A stretch of DNA of 10,049 nucleotides, from NCBI GenBank assembly GCA_947624465.1, contig CANQKJ010000058.1:1-10049 (forward strand), in the 5' to 3' direction. This document shows, in pieces, positions 1-6,530 of the stretch. Origin of the DNA: an uncultured Oscillospiraceae bacterium. Its GTDB lineage: Bacteria; Bacillota; Clostridia; Oscillospirales; Oscillospiraceae. Under the pieces are notes generated by a model. It made no database searches and was not told the DNA's origin. It saw only the letters and a program-made list of their open reading frames with translations. The translations under genes and the position numbers were made by a program. Position 1 is the stretch's first letter. Each line of letters starts with the position of its first letter.

Positions 1-2
1 AA

Positions 3-704
3 AATCAGGCGGAGGCGCTGTCCGGGCAGACGAACGGGCAGTCGGAGGCCGCCGCCGAGGCGGGCTGGGCCGCCCGTGAGCCGCAGAACCAGGCGCTGAT
101 GGGCCGGGAGGACACCATGACGGCCGGGCAGATGGCCCGGGAATCGGAACAGATGGCGGAGGACCGGGAGGCCGCCGGAGAGGCCGCGGCCCCGGAGCCG
201 TCCGCCGGCGAGGCGGAGGACGCCGGCCCTCTCCCGGCGGAAAACGGCCCCGACCGGGGGAACGACCTGCCCCGGCTGTGGGAGGCCCCTCAGGAACAGC
301 CCGACCGCACCGGGCGGATGCGCCGGCAGGTGATGGAGGCCCTGGAGGGCTGGCAGTTCTACCGCCATCTGGCCAGGCGGGCCAGGGGGGCGGACGCCCG
401 GGTCCTCAACGCCCTGGCCGGGGAGGAACACCGGGCCGCCCGGAAGCTGGCGGCGGCCTATTTCCTGCTCACCGGCGTGCGCTACTGGCCCAGCGAGCTG
501 CTGACCACCCCCGCCCTCCCCTCCTACTGGGGGGCGCTGCGGGGGCGGCACCAGGCGGAGCAGCGGCGGGAGATGGACTACCGCATCTCCGCCGACGACT
601 GGGACGACCCGGACCAGCTGGAACTGTACCGGGAGCTGGCGGAGGAGGCCCAGGGGCGGAGCAGGCAGCTGCGTATGCTGCTGGAAGAGGACCACATGAT
701 GTAA
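3..704 (+). CDS. Ferritin-like domain protein, 5' end outside window
   Basis: The reading frame is open from the first complete codon in the window (position 3) to the TAA at 702-704, so the ATG at 99 is probably internal and the gene starts upstream. The visible 233 residues fall into two parts. The first ~105 are low-complexity, rich in Ala, Glu, Gln and Gly. The rest is a helical region with spacing typical of ferritin/rubrerythrin-like four-helix proteins: an EGWQFY helix, then GEEHRAARKL, and after a loop an RELAEEAQGRSRQL helix. The first half has Glu and EEH residues that could bind metal. In the second helix pair an Arg stands where a ligand His would be expected, so metal binding may be incomplete. 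It is very GC-rich, like the right flank, and is taken as host DNA. It converges on the original ntpD end. The ferritin-like call is from pattern only; a role in peroxide or metal stress is unproven. Confidence 0.6.
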   Translation, partial: NQAEALSGQTNGQSEAAAEAGWAAREPQNQALMGREDTMTAGQMARESEQMAEDREAAGEAAAPEPSAGEAEDAGPLPAENGPDRGNDLPRLWEAPQEQPDRTGRMRRQVMEALEGWQFYRHLARRARGADARVLNALAGEEHRAARKLAAAYFLLTGVRYWPSELLTTPALPSYWGALRGRHQAEQRREMDYRISADDWDDPDQLELYRELAEEAQGRSRQLRMLLEEDHMM

Positions 705-707
705 AGG

Positions 708-737
708 GAGGAGCCCCGCCGTGCGGCGGGGCTCCTC
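708..737. terminator. Hairpin between convergent host genes
   Basis: A perfect 13-bp GC-rich stem (708-720 with 725-737) and a 4-nt loop start 3 nt after the ferritin-like stop codon. It lacks a strong T tract on either strand. It lies between the ferritin-like gene (+) and the original end of ntpD (-), where a shared terminator is expected. Confidence 0.6.
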
Positions 738-761
738 GTGCTTTGGGCGGATTTGGGAAGC

Positions 762-845
762 TTACCCGCCGAACTCCTCCACGGCTTTGGCGGTGGCGGC
801 CCGTTTCTCCTCGATGGACTCTTTCAGGATTATATCCTTCACCTC
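762..845 (-). pseudogene. ntpD: Displaced native 3' end of V-ATPase subunit D
   Basis: Read on the - strand, these 28 codons encode EVKDIILKESIEEK followed by RAATAKAVEEFGG and a stop at 762-764. This aligns with the current C-terminus of the ntpD gene at the right end of the window ([13 protein letters not shown]). It is therefore the original host 3' end, cut off from its gene by the insertion. Similarity stops at 845-846, where the codons change to unrelated sequence and base composition drops, marking the element's left boundary. It has no start codon or ribosome site and is not expected to be translated. Confidence 0.85.
803..844. repeat. Left attachment-site repeat
   Basis: These 42 bases match 9664-9705 at 34 positions. 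The last ten, TCCTTCACCT (835-844), are identical. The repeat lies inside ntpD codons on both sides, and similarity ends abruptly at 845. This is the pattern left by site-specific integration into the 3' end of a gene; the crossover probably falls within the identical block. Confidence 0.78.
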
Positions 846-976
846 TATGGGGCTACCATATTATGGAGTACCATCCTGTCCCAAACAGCCCGGTTTATCA
901 CGGTTCTTTCACCACCGTTTTCCCATCCTGCACCAAGGTTCACCACCTGATCTCAAGCTGGAAGCGGTGGAAATAC
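846..976. other. Left end of element, noncoding
   Basis: This 131-bp stretch lies between the att repeat and the integrase terminator. I see no gene in it. It holds one TGTCCCAAA motif (877-885), which recurs at the right end, and a short CCATA-T-TATGG inverted repeat near 856-866. Integrase and excisionase arm sites are expected in such a position. Confidence 0.5.
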
Positions 977-1019
977 GGTAAAACCCGGCGGGGAACCCTC
1001 TCCCCACCGGGTTTTTACC
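977..1019 (-). terminator. int: Integrase operon terminator
   Basis: A long inverted repeat, GGTAAAACCCGG at 977-988 against CCGGGTTTTTACC at 1007-1019, begins two bases after the integrase stop codon. The inner part can pair further through GGGGA and TCCCC. On the - strand the second arm ends in TTTTACC. The repeat is nearly symmetrical, so it may also block transcription entering from the left flank. Confidence 0.75.
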
Positions 1020-1021
1020 AC

Positions 1022-2179
1022 TCAGGCCAGCAGTTTATCAATCTCTCCCAGCTTCTCAATCTCCTTGACCTTGGTGTCCTGCAACAGGTGAACATAGATG
1101 TTGTACGTTGTTTTTACGTTCAGATGCCCCAACTGCTCCGAGATCGCTTTAATATCCACCCCGGCCTCAAAACACCGGGTGGCGTAGGAGTGGCGGAGCG
1201 TGTGCATGGTCGCTCCCTCAATGCCCGCCTTCTTGCAGATCCTCTCCAAAACGTGCTGGAGATTCCTCGCATATATCATGTTCCCCCGGATATTGACAAA
1301 GGCAAGTCTGTCATCCGTCCAAATTTCTCCTTCCTGTCTGGCCTGCTTCATCATGGCGGCTTTATGCTCGGCCAGAACAGATACCAGCCCGGGAGTAATC
1401 ACAACTGTACGATTGGAAGATTTGGTCTTGCACTTGTTTTCTACGCGAACCTTCGCGCTGTGCTGGCTGAAATCGTGGAACACAATGACTTTTTTGTTGA
1501 CCCTGATCCTTTTATTCTGCAAGTCAATGTCTGTCCAACGAAGGGCAAGACCCTCGCCCAAACGAAGCCCAGAGTACAGATAGAGGAGAAACAGGGGCCG
1601 GTAATATTCCCCTTCCAGTGCCTTGACAAACGCCTGCTGTTCCTCTGGGGTCAGCACCCGCATTTCATGGCGGTCGTCTGCCGGAAAAGCTACCCCCTTA
1701 CATGGGTTCCGAACAATCATGCCCAGCTCAACGGCTTTTTCAAGAGCGCCGTGTATTACATTGTAATTCTTTACAAAGGTGGAGTACGACGCTCCTTTAA
1801 TATTATTGAGCATCCGTTGCACATGATAGGTTTCCAGCTTCTGCAAGGGTATCTCACCGATCACGGGCCGGATATGGAGCCTAAAGTTGTTACGGTAGCT
1901 GGTCAGAGTTGCAGGGGCCAGTTTCGTAGCCTTCAAATCCTCGATCCAATGCTCTACCCAGTCGCCAGTTTTGACTTTCCCCGCCATCTGGTTAATCCCA
2001 AGCCCTTTTTCCATCTGCAACTTGATAAGGGCCTCTTTTGCCTCTGCCTGTGTGGAGCAGTAGCGATAGATATACTCTCGCTTGCCATTTTCCTTGTAGA
2101 GTCCGGTGGGAAAGGTTACCAGCCATTTCCCGTCCTGACGCTTTCTGATGTTACCCTCGCCGTTTGCCCTCTTAGCCAT
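1022..2179 (-). CDS. int: Tyrosine integrase
   Basis: This is a 385-residue tyrosine recombinase that should catalyse insertion and excision of the element at the ntpD site. The start is taken at the ATG at 2177-2179 because AAAGGAGG (2188-2195) lies 8 nt upstream; the open frame continues 32 codons further without a comparable site. An N-terminal arm-binding domain (about 8-55, with GNIRKRQDGKW) is followed by a core-binding domain (about 70-160). The catalytic domain shows Arg206 in SGLRLGE, a Lys-containing KTKSSNR segment (near 252), His326 and Arg329 in HTLRH, His352 in LGH, and the probable nucleophile Tyr362 in NIYVH. Length and motif order match integrases of Tn916-type elements and many Firmicute phages. 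It is the last gene of the left operon, next to the attachment site, as is usual. All catalytic residues are present, so it is probably active. Confidence 0.93.
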   Translation of the reverse strand: MAKRANGEGNIRKRQDGKWLVTFPTGLYKENGKREYIYRYCSTQAEAKEALIKLQMEKGLGINQMAGKVKTGDWVEHWIEDLKATKLAPATLTSYRNNFRLHIRPVIGEIPLQKLETYHVQRMLNNIKGASYSTFVKNYNVIHGALEKAVELGMIVRNPCKGVAFPADDRHEMRVLTPEEQQAFVKALEGEYYRPLFLLYLYSGLRLGEGLALRWTDIDLQNKRIRVNKKVIVFHDFSQHSAKVRVENKCKTKSSNRTVVITPGLVSVLAEHKAAMMKQARQEGEIWTDDRLAFVNIRGNMIYARNLQHVLERICKKAGIEGATMHTLRHSYATRCFEAGVDIKAISEQLGHLNVKTTYNIYVHLLQDTKVKEIEKLGEIDKLLA

Positions 2180-2200
2180 TCGGCAGTCCTCCTTTCTTCG

Positions 2201-2237
2201 CCCTGCCGGGTTTCCCCGGCAGGGCTTGTCCTTTTTT
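2201..2237 (+). terminator. Hairpin between methylase and integrase genes
   Basis: A perfect 10-bp stem (CCCTGCCGGG at 2201-2210, CCCGGCAGGG at 2215-2224) with a TTTC loop is followed on the + strand by CTTGTCC and six Ts. As a terminator it would act on + strand (antisense) transcripts. On the - strand it lies in the 92-nt gap just upstream of the integrase ribosome site, where it could affect integrase translation or mRNA processing. Confidence 0.5.
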
Positions 2238-2271
2238 GGGGTGGGAATACTAACGCTGATCGCCTCTGCTG

Positions 2272-3180
2272 TCAAGGCCTTTTTCTTTCAGCGCAGTATG
2301 ACTTTAACGAGGACAGCGACTGTGGCGCTTCTTTTGCCAGGTCGTAGTTGCACCAGACCCATTCCAAGCCGCTTGACTTCTCCGCACTCGTTTGGCAGCT
2401 TTTTGTGTACTCGCCAAGCAGGTGCCTGTGCCAGCCGTAGGGGATTAGATAAGCGTCATACAAATCGCTCCCGTCATCCCGTCCAGACCAATAGCCCGAT
2501 AAGACGATCTTGGCCTTGGCACTCTGAATTTCTTTCAACAGGATAATATGATCCCGGGTATCGGGCATATCGCAGTGATACAGCTTGCCAACGCTGCGCA
2601 GCCCCTCAATATACGGCGGGTCAAGATAGATGAACGCTTTTTCGTTATCGAGCAGATGGTTTTTCCGCATACATTCAATGGCGGTGTCGTTGAAGACTTG
2701 AAACTTTTGGGAGTGCAGCAGTTTGAGCATAAGTGGCAATTTTGGCAACTCGGCATAATAGGCGGTGGGGTCTTTAGGCACCCAGTAATCTCCGCTGGCG
2801 TTAAATGATTGCCGATTCAACACATAAGTATCCACCGCCCAGTCGATGGGATCATCCCGATTGGCTCCAAATCGCTCCCGGTGCTCCTTCGCCTCCTCAA
2901 ACTGGCTCAAGCTATATCGTGTCTGGTTCAGACGCTCCAAGAAAGCCGCCCCCTTTGACGGGTCTGTGATCACCCGCCAGAAGTTTGCAATGTGCGGGTT
3001 CAGGTCGTTCAGGATTTTCACGTCGTACTTGCGGGAGTTCAGCGCAATCGCTGAACTCCCGCAGAACGGCTCTGCGTACACATTGCAGGATGCCGGTTCC
3101 ATGGCGGCAATCGTCCCCGCCATCCGAATCTTTCCGCCGATGTAATTTAGCGGGCGCACTTCGTTAAATATCTTGCTCAT
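2272..3180 (-). CDS. dam: D12-class DNA adenine methyltransferase
   Basis: This 302-residue protein belongs to the Dam-like D12 class of N6-adenine methyltransferases, which move a methyl group from S-adenosylmethionine to adenine in a short DNA site. Visible motifs are PLNYIGGK (10-17), the cofactor loop YAEPFCGSS (35-43), a conserved Asn-Asp pair (58-59), the catalytic DPPY (187-190) and the C-terminal EWVWCNY (273-279). Order and length fit phage and element Dam homologues. AGGAGG lies 6 nt upstream of the ATG, and the gene overlaps the end of the preceding gene by 17 nt, which suggests translational coupling. No restriction endonuclease is adjacent, so it is probably a solitary methylase, perhaps for protection from host restriction or for timing of excision. 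The target sequence cannot be read from the protein; GATC is only the common case. Confidence 0.92.
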   Translation of the reverse strand: MSKIFNEVRPLNYIGGKIRMAGTIAAMEPASCNVYAEPFCGSSAIALNSRKYDVKILNDLNPHIANFWRVITDPSKGAAFLERLNQTRYSLSQFEEAKEHRERFGANRDDPIDWAVDTYVLNRQSFNASGDYWVPKDPTAYYAELPKLPLMLKLLHSQKFQVFNDTAIECMRKNHLLDNEKAFIYLDPPYIEGLRSVGKLYHCDMPDTRDHIILLKEIQSAKAKIVLSGYWSGRDDGSDLYDAYLIPYGWHRHLLGEYTKSCQTSAEKSSGLEWVWCNYDLAKEAPQSLSSLKSYCAERKRP

Positions 3181-3811
3181 AAACTACCTCCTGCTCTGTA
3201 TTTGGCAGTTTGAACGCCAAGAACCACTCGGTTCGGCCTTTGATGTTCACGGCACAGGAATACGGGTGCCCCGAGTTCTCACTGGTCACGAGCAAGCCCA
3301 TCAGTTTCAGCGCCTTTTCCAGTTCCAGACGAGCGTATCCTAATTGCAGGCGGTCAATAACTCGTTGTAGAACCGCTGAATGGATGTACCCAAATTCACC
3401 CCTGACGAACACCCTGCTGGGCTCGTAGTATGTCCTCACGTAGTCGCAAAGCTCTCGGTAGACCTCTACCAGCGGCTGTTTCCCGGCGTTGTCTGCTTGC
3501 GTCGCAAGTGTATCCTTGTGTTTCATAATGGCCGCATAGAGGTTCTTAATCGCTCCTTCGGTCATCCCGTCCATGTCCAACAAATCCCGCAACGCAGTGG
3601 GGCTGGTCAGTTTGCTAAGGCGATACTGCTTAACGTCGCTCAAGCCGTCGGGGTAGATGAACACCAGACAGAGGCGCCGCTCCTTTGTCGCCGTGTCCCG
3701 GCTCAATGCGGCAGAAACGATCAGCCTGTCCTTGACATTGAGGATAGGCTTTAGTGCTGTGCCTGTCCCAAGAGTGCAACTCCGCAGAATATCACACACG
3801 TTTTTCTCCAT
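3164..3811 (-). CDS. Unknown protein, possible C-terminal winged helix
   Basis: I do not recognise this 215-residue protein. The start is taken at the ATG at 3809-3811, since GGGGAGG (3819-3825) lies 7 nt upstream; the open frame extends 15 codons further, but that would overlap the excisionase gene. No signal peptide or membrane segment is visible. The N-terminal half is mixed alpha/beta with RRLCLVFIYPDGLSDVKQY near 45-63. Residues 139-202 (from EFGYIHSAVLQRVIDRLQLG) have the pattern of a winged-helix domain such as those at the end of some replication and primase proteins. It lies 14 nt after xis and overlaps dam, so it is made with both. A DNA-binding or accessory recombination role is an inference from position. 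Confidence 0.72.
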   Translation of the reverse strand: MEKNVCDILRSCTLGTGTALKPILNVKDRLIVSAALSRDTATKERRLCLVFIYPDGLSDVKQYRLSKLTSPTALRDLLDMDGMTEGAIKNLYAAIMKHKDTLATQADNAGKQPLVEVYRELCDYVRTYYEPSRVFVRGEFGYIHSAVLQRVIDRLQLGYARLELEKALKLMGLLVTSENSGHPYSCAVNIKGRTEWFLAFKLPNTEQEVVYEQDI

Positions 3812-3825
3812 TATATTGCCTCCCC

Positions 3826-4038
3826 TCATTGACCCTCGACGGCAGACGCCATCCACTTTTCAAACGCCTCACGCTGGATACGGTACAGCTTTCCGACACG
3901 GAACGCAGGGAAGTTCTTTTTGTGGAAAAGCTCATACGCCGTGTTTTTTGACAGGCCAAGTACAGCCCGCACATCGCTGGGGGTAAGGACGGGGGGCATA
4001 ATGAGGGTGGCGCTTACTTTATTATAAATATCAGTCAT
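3826..4038 (-). CDS. xis: Excisionase-type HTH protein
   Basis: This small basic 70-residue protein has a single MerR-like winged helix-turn-helix. LTPSDVRAVLGLSKNTAYEL (18-37) forms the helix-turn-helix, and FPAFRVGKLYRIQREAFEKW (43-62) the wing and last helix. This is the standard arrangement of the excisionase/HTH_17 family of Tn916-type elements. Such proteins bend DNA near the attachment sites and steer the integrase toward excision. AAAGGAG lies 9 nt upstream of the ATG. It is the first full gene of the xis-unknown-dam-int operon. A purely regulatory role cannot be excluded, because the same fold occurs in repressors. Confidence 0.82.
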   Translation of the reverse strand: MTDIYNKVSATLIMPPVLTPSDVRAVLGLSKNTAYELFHKKNFPAFRVGKLYRIQREAFEKWMASAVEGQ

Positions 4039-4272
4039 GATATTATCTCCTTTATGTAAATTTATGGTACGGCTGGTGTTGCGTATTCAATTTTTGTATA
4101 ATATCTCCTTTCTGGGCATAGTATGGGTATGACCGCAAAGAGGCATACTACGCCCGTATTTTATGGCAGGGTATAACAGTATTCTGTTATCAAGGTTCGG
4201 GGCCTCCCGCAGGGCTTGTTGCCCTGTCCTCTTTGCATTATTATGATACCATGACGATATATTTTATTGTAT
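4039..4272 (-). promoter_or_regulatory. Structured leader and promoter region of xis operon
   Basis: This upstream region of xis is AT-rich and full of inverted repeats. A candidate promoter on the - strand has an extended -10, TGG-TATCAT (4243-4251), with a weak -35, TACAAT, 17 nt away (4266-4271). Downstream are a 6-bp stem (4210-4226), the palindrome ATAACAG-TATT-CTGTTAT (4173-4190) and an 11/12 stem GGGCATAGTATG/CATACTACGCCC (4114-4125 with 4144-4155). Two near-identical ribosome sites, AAAGGAGATATTATA (near 4111-4097) and AAAGGAGATAATATC (before xis), occur in tandem; only the second has an ATG. This suggests control by attenuation or a repressor, not proven. Confidence 0.5.
4161..4238 (-). 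CDS. Possible 25-aa leader peptide upstream of xis
   Basis: A 25-codon frame begins MQRGQGNKPCGRPR and ends YCYTLP, inside the structured leader. Its codons overlap the stems at 4173-4190 and 4210-4226, so ribosomes on it would change which stems form. There is no clear ribosome site, and the candidate promoter places the transcript start almost at the ATG, so it would be near-leaderless. It could equally be a chance frame. Confidence 0.3.
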   Translation of the reverse strand: MQRGQGNKPCGRPRTLITEYCYTLP

Positions 4273-4400
4273 ACTGCACCATTTCGACGCATTACGTGCA
4301 AGATAAAATCACATATCATCCAATATGATGTTATACTTATCTTTGAAATCATGTTGTAATTATGGATTGGTGTCTGGGGTGCCTGACGCAAAAAAAGATT
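4273..4400. other. Intergenic AT-rich stretch
   Basis: I see no gene here. The stretch carries a short imperfect palindrome around CATATCATCCAATATGATG (4311-4329), possibly an operator, and an A7 run (4390-4396) that forms the U tract of the neighbouring terminator on the - strand. Confidence 0.4.
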
Positions 4401-4437
4401 CCCGTCAAAGGTTGCGCTGACCTTGACGGGAAAATTT
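4390..4437 (-). terminator. Terminator of the 264-aa gene, probably bidirectional
   Basis: CCCGTCAA-A-GG (4401-4411) pairs with CCTTGACGGG (4421-4430). On the - strand it is followed by AATC and seven Ts, a classical intrinsic terminator 29 nt after the stop codon of the upstream gene. The + strand side also has a T run (4435-4441). Confidence 0.85.
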
Positions 4438-4459
4438 TTTTAAAAAAGTTTTTTGGATA

Positions 4460-5254
4460 TTATTTCCTGCGATTTTTCCTCTTTGCCTTCCTGTATACCA
4501 ATATGCTGTTAATGAGCGCCACCCACTGGCTTGTAGAATCTGACAGCCCCTGCAACTGCTTGTCGGTACACTGCTCCAACATTTCGACCCCAAGCGCATT
4601 TATGGCCTGCTCAATATCTGTGATCGCCTCCGTAACTGTCTCGGTGGGGGCTGCCTCCCGCTTCTCAAAGAAATAGCACATATGCCGGAAGTCCACATTA
4701 CTCGGTCCCTGCGTCCTTTTCGCATATGCCTCTTTCGTCCTGCGGGCCAGCTCCAACTGACGGCAGACTCTCTCCTGTATCTCCTTCCCCTTTGCCAGCT
4801 CCTCGATATTCTTCTTTGCCTGTTCTACCTGTGACCTTTCGCTTTGGTCCATGGTCCCAAGCTCGGCCCTGGCCTCTTTCATTTCCTTGCGCCAATCAAA
4901 GAGCCTATGCCATCTATCCTCCGTTATGACCTCAACCCCGTCATTCTTCGCCAGCACATAGCCGCAAGCAAAGTGAACCTCGCCCGTAAATATCTTGCGC
5001 TGTATGCCGGTTGTCTTTTCAAGCCAATCCAATTCACCTTTGCCATATCTGATGGTGCCGGCGTCGATCACCCTTGTAAACCGCTCCCGCCGAATATTCA
5101 ATGCGTTATAGACGGTGTCACCGCTATTCCACGGGCTTCTGCCACGGATTCTCTGCCACATATACCGCATAACAAAGAAATTGATCTGCCGGTTAAACGC
5201 CTGTTCCGCCTTTGTGAGCTTTGAAATCTCTGCGGAGGTTTTTTCCTCTGCCAT
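4460..5254 (-). CDS. Unknown 264-aa protein, possible DNA-binding plus coiled coil
   Basis: I do not recognise a named family. The start ATG at 5254 has AGGGGG about 8 nt upstream and a good promoter 35 nt beyond. Residues 46-91 (VYNALNIRRERFTRVIDAG ... WLEKTTGIQRKIFTGE) read like a helix-turn-helix of repressor type. Residues 120-180 are rich in Glu, Lys, Gln and Arg with a heptad-like pattern, probably a long helix or coiled coil. The C-terminus is strongly basic (RKAKRKNRRK). There is no signal peptide or membrane segment, so a cytoplasmic nucleic-acid-associated protein is plausible. It is a single-gene unit with its own promoter and terminator, next to the divergent-looking leader of xis but on the same strand. 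Regulation of the element or a host-interaction role are both open. Confidence 0.78.
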   Translation of the reverse strand: MAEEKTSAEISKLTKAEQAFNRQINFFVMRYMWQRIRGRSPWNSGDTVYNALNIRRERFTRVIDAGTIRYGKGELDWLEKTTGIQRKIFTGEVHFACGYVLAKNDGVEVITEDRWHRLFDWRKEMKEARAELGTMDQSERSQVEQAKKNIEELAKGKEIQERVCRQLELARRTKEAYAKRTQGPSNVDFRHMCYFFEKREAAPTETVTEAITDIEQAINALGVEMLEQCTDKQLQGLSDSTSQWVALINSILVYRKAKRKNRRK

Positions 5255-5271
5255 AGCTGTACCCCCTATAC

Positions 5272-5318
5272 ATTATATAATATATAGAGATTATACACGC
5301 TTTTTGGCAATCTGGCAA
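5272..5318 (-). promoter_or_regulatory. Promoter of the 264-aa gene
   Basis: On the - strand TTGCCA (5313-5318) and TATAAT (5290-5295) are separated by 17 nt, close to the sigma-A consensus. The palindrome ATTATATAAT (5272-5281) lies just downstream, near the expected transcript start, and could be an operator. The -35 box is part of a tandem TGGCAA repeat that recurs elsewhere in the element. Confidence 0.75.
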
Positions 5319-5325
5319 CCAAGAA

Positions 5326-5354
5326 CACCCGGCCTGATCAATGCAGGCCGGGTG
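5326..5354 (-). terminator. Terminator hairpin downstream of the 164-aa gene
   Basis: A perfect 11-bp stem (5326-5336 with 5344-5354) and a 7-nt loop, followed on the - strand by TTCTTGGTT, separates the 164-aa gene from the next promoter. The T tract is weak. Confidence 0.6.
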
Positions 5355-5456
5355 CCCTTTGACTGTCGGCCATTCCTCCCATCCCATCAATCCGATCACA
5401 GCATGGCATTTGGAACATTCGGAACTGCTGGCGGGGAAGACCCGCCACCCCCAGAC

Positions 5457-5490
5457 AGGATGGGGCGGTTTTCTCACCCCGCCCCATCCT
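5457..5490. repeat. Inverted repeat over the stop codon of the 164-aa gene
   Basis: AGGATGGGGCGG (5457-5468) and CCGCCCCATCCT (5479-5490) form a perfect 12-bp stem with a 10-nt loop that contains the stop codon region. Neither strand has a T tract, so it may be a 3' mRNA-stabilising structure. Confidence 0.55.
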
Positions 5491-5968
5491 TCGTGGCCTC
5501 GGCCTGATCATCCACATCAACGGCCTTGTGGACTTCCACCTTGCCCTTGTTGAGCCGAACGCCGCCCATGCTCAAGACTTCCAGCATGGCCTTCACCTGC
5601 GTCCCGTCAAACACTTCGTACCCACAGCGGTTGGTGATGAAGTGATACCGATTGCCGTTCTTGTCCTTCACCACCTTGACCAAAGCGTAGTACTTATTCA
5701 CCACAGGCTCGTCCGCCTCGTCGCCAGCCGTCAGCACCGGGCCAAAGGTCAGGCCGCTCTTACCCATCAGCGCCCGGGTGAAACTCTCGTCGATCACCAC
5801 GGCCCCGTTCTCGTCCAGCTTCAGGCCGTTCACGGCATCGCCGTTCTGGAGCCGGTCTTTCACCTGACGCTCGGAAAGGAAACTGTAATCCTTCCCGTTA
5901 AACAAGCACCACCCCACCAGCCGCTTACCGATCAGATCAGCATAGGCCACCGTCATTTTCTTGCACAT
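5474..5968 (-). CDS. Unknown 164-aa protein with an internal duplication
   Basis: I do not recognise this protein. The open frame runs to 6193, but the upstream 75 codons look unlike a protein (Pro/Arg-rich, no ribosome site), so the start is placed at the ATG at 5966-5968 (MCKKMTVAYADLIGK) or the one at 5954-5956. The nearest Shine-Dalgarno-like sequence, AAAGG, is rather far (about 12 nt). Two segments look like copies of one ~30-residue unit: 28-60 (YSFLSERQVKDRL ... NGLKLDENGAVVID) and 117-148 (YEVFDGTQVKAML ... GGVRLNKGKVEVH), each with QVK, a Leu, a Gly and a Val-rich strand. The centre (YYALVKVVKDKNGNRYHFIT) is a beta-hairpin-like segment. No signal peptide or membrane helix is seen. 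Confidence 0.7.
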   Translation of the reverse strand: MCKKMTVAYADLIGKRLVGWCLFNGKDYSFLSERQVKDRLQNGDAVNGLKLDENGAVVIDESFTRALMGKSGLTFGPVLTAGDEADEPVVNKYYALVKVVKDKNGNRYHFITNRCGYEVFDGTQVKAMLEVLSMGGVRLNKGKVEVHKAVDVDDQAEATKDGAG

Positions 5969-6500
5969 TTGTTTTCCCAACCTTTCTAATTGTTTTGCGG
6001 TTTCTCTCAACCACAACCCAATCATAACGCTGGGAAATCCCGGTGTCTGCTGACGGATTAGACGGGGTTTCTTTCTTGTATTTGGTGAGGGTGCCGGACA
6101 AACCGGTTTCCCTTTGCCGGTTTGAGGCCGCCGCTGTGACGGCAAACGCTCCCGTATTCCCGCCGGCCCTGCACTCTCCGCAGTGTCTTTCATTTGTCAA
6201 CCGCCACTTGGGATCCGTATTTCAACTAGCCCGCCTCACGCCGGAACCCTCATTTTTGCCCCACCCCAACCTTTTTCGGAAAATCCCCCTCTACACCTTC
6301 CTTACCCCCCTCTAAACCTCTCCAAAACCCCATATCGACCCTTGGGGCCGCACCATTAAAAATTTATCGCCACCCGCCCATTTGTCACCATTGAGTATAT
6401 CGAGGCTCCGCCGCCTTTGTCTCAATCCCGAATCACAACAAGTCGTGGGGCTGTTTCAGAAAAATGCCTGCCGTATTTCCGGCAAACGCCCAAAAGGAAA
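5969..6500. other. Gene-poor interval upstream of the 164-aa gene
   Basis: I find no convincing gene here on either strand. Open frames exist but lack ribosome sites and have unnatural composition. The stretch is C-rich on the + strand between 6230 and 6320, with several CCCC and CTCT runs. A short TGCCG/CGGCA hairpin lies at 6469-6484. I see no clear promoter for the downstream gene, which may be read from further upstream. Confidence 0.4.
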
Positions 6501-6522
6501 GGGCGGGTCACTACACCCGCCC
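6501..6522 (-). terminator. Terminator of the 62-aa gene
   Basis: GGGCGGGT (6501-6508) and ACCCGCCC (6515-6522) form a perfect 8-bp stem with a 6-nt loop. On the - strand it is followed by TTTCCTTTTG, and it lies 8 nt after the stop codon. Confidence 0.7.
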
Positions 6523-6530
6523 CTCCGCTC

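Noticed and set aside
278..2347. 689-codon open frame on the + strand
   Set aside because: It crosses the host-element boundary, overlaps the ferritin-like gene and runs antisense to integrase and methylase genes, which have clear motifs and ribosome sites.
2272..3180. Restriction-modification system around the methylase
   Set aside because: The neighbours are an unknown winged-helix-like protein and the integrase; no endonuclease motif (such as PD-ExK or HNH) was seen in either.
4161..4391. 76-codon version of the leader frame
   Set aside because: The extra upstream codons are AT-rich and lie upstream of the candidate promoter; only the last 25 codons are worth keeping as a possible leader peptide.
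5937..6200. 87-codon frame on the - strand beginning at TTG
   Set aside because: No ribosome site and no recognisable domain; it overlaps the more convincing start of the 164-aa protein and ends inside it.
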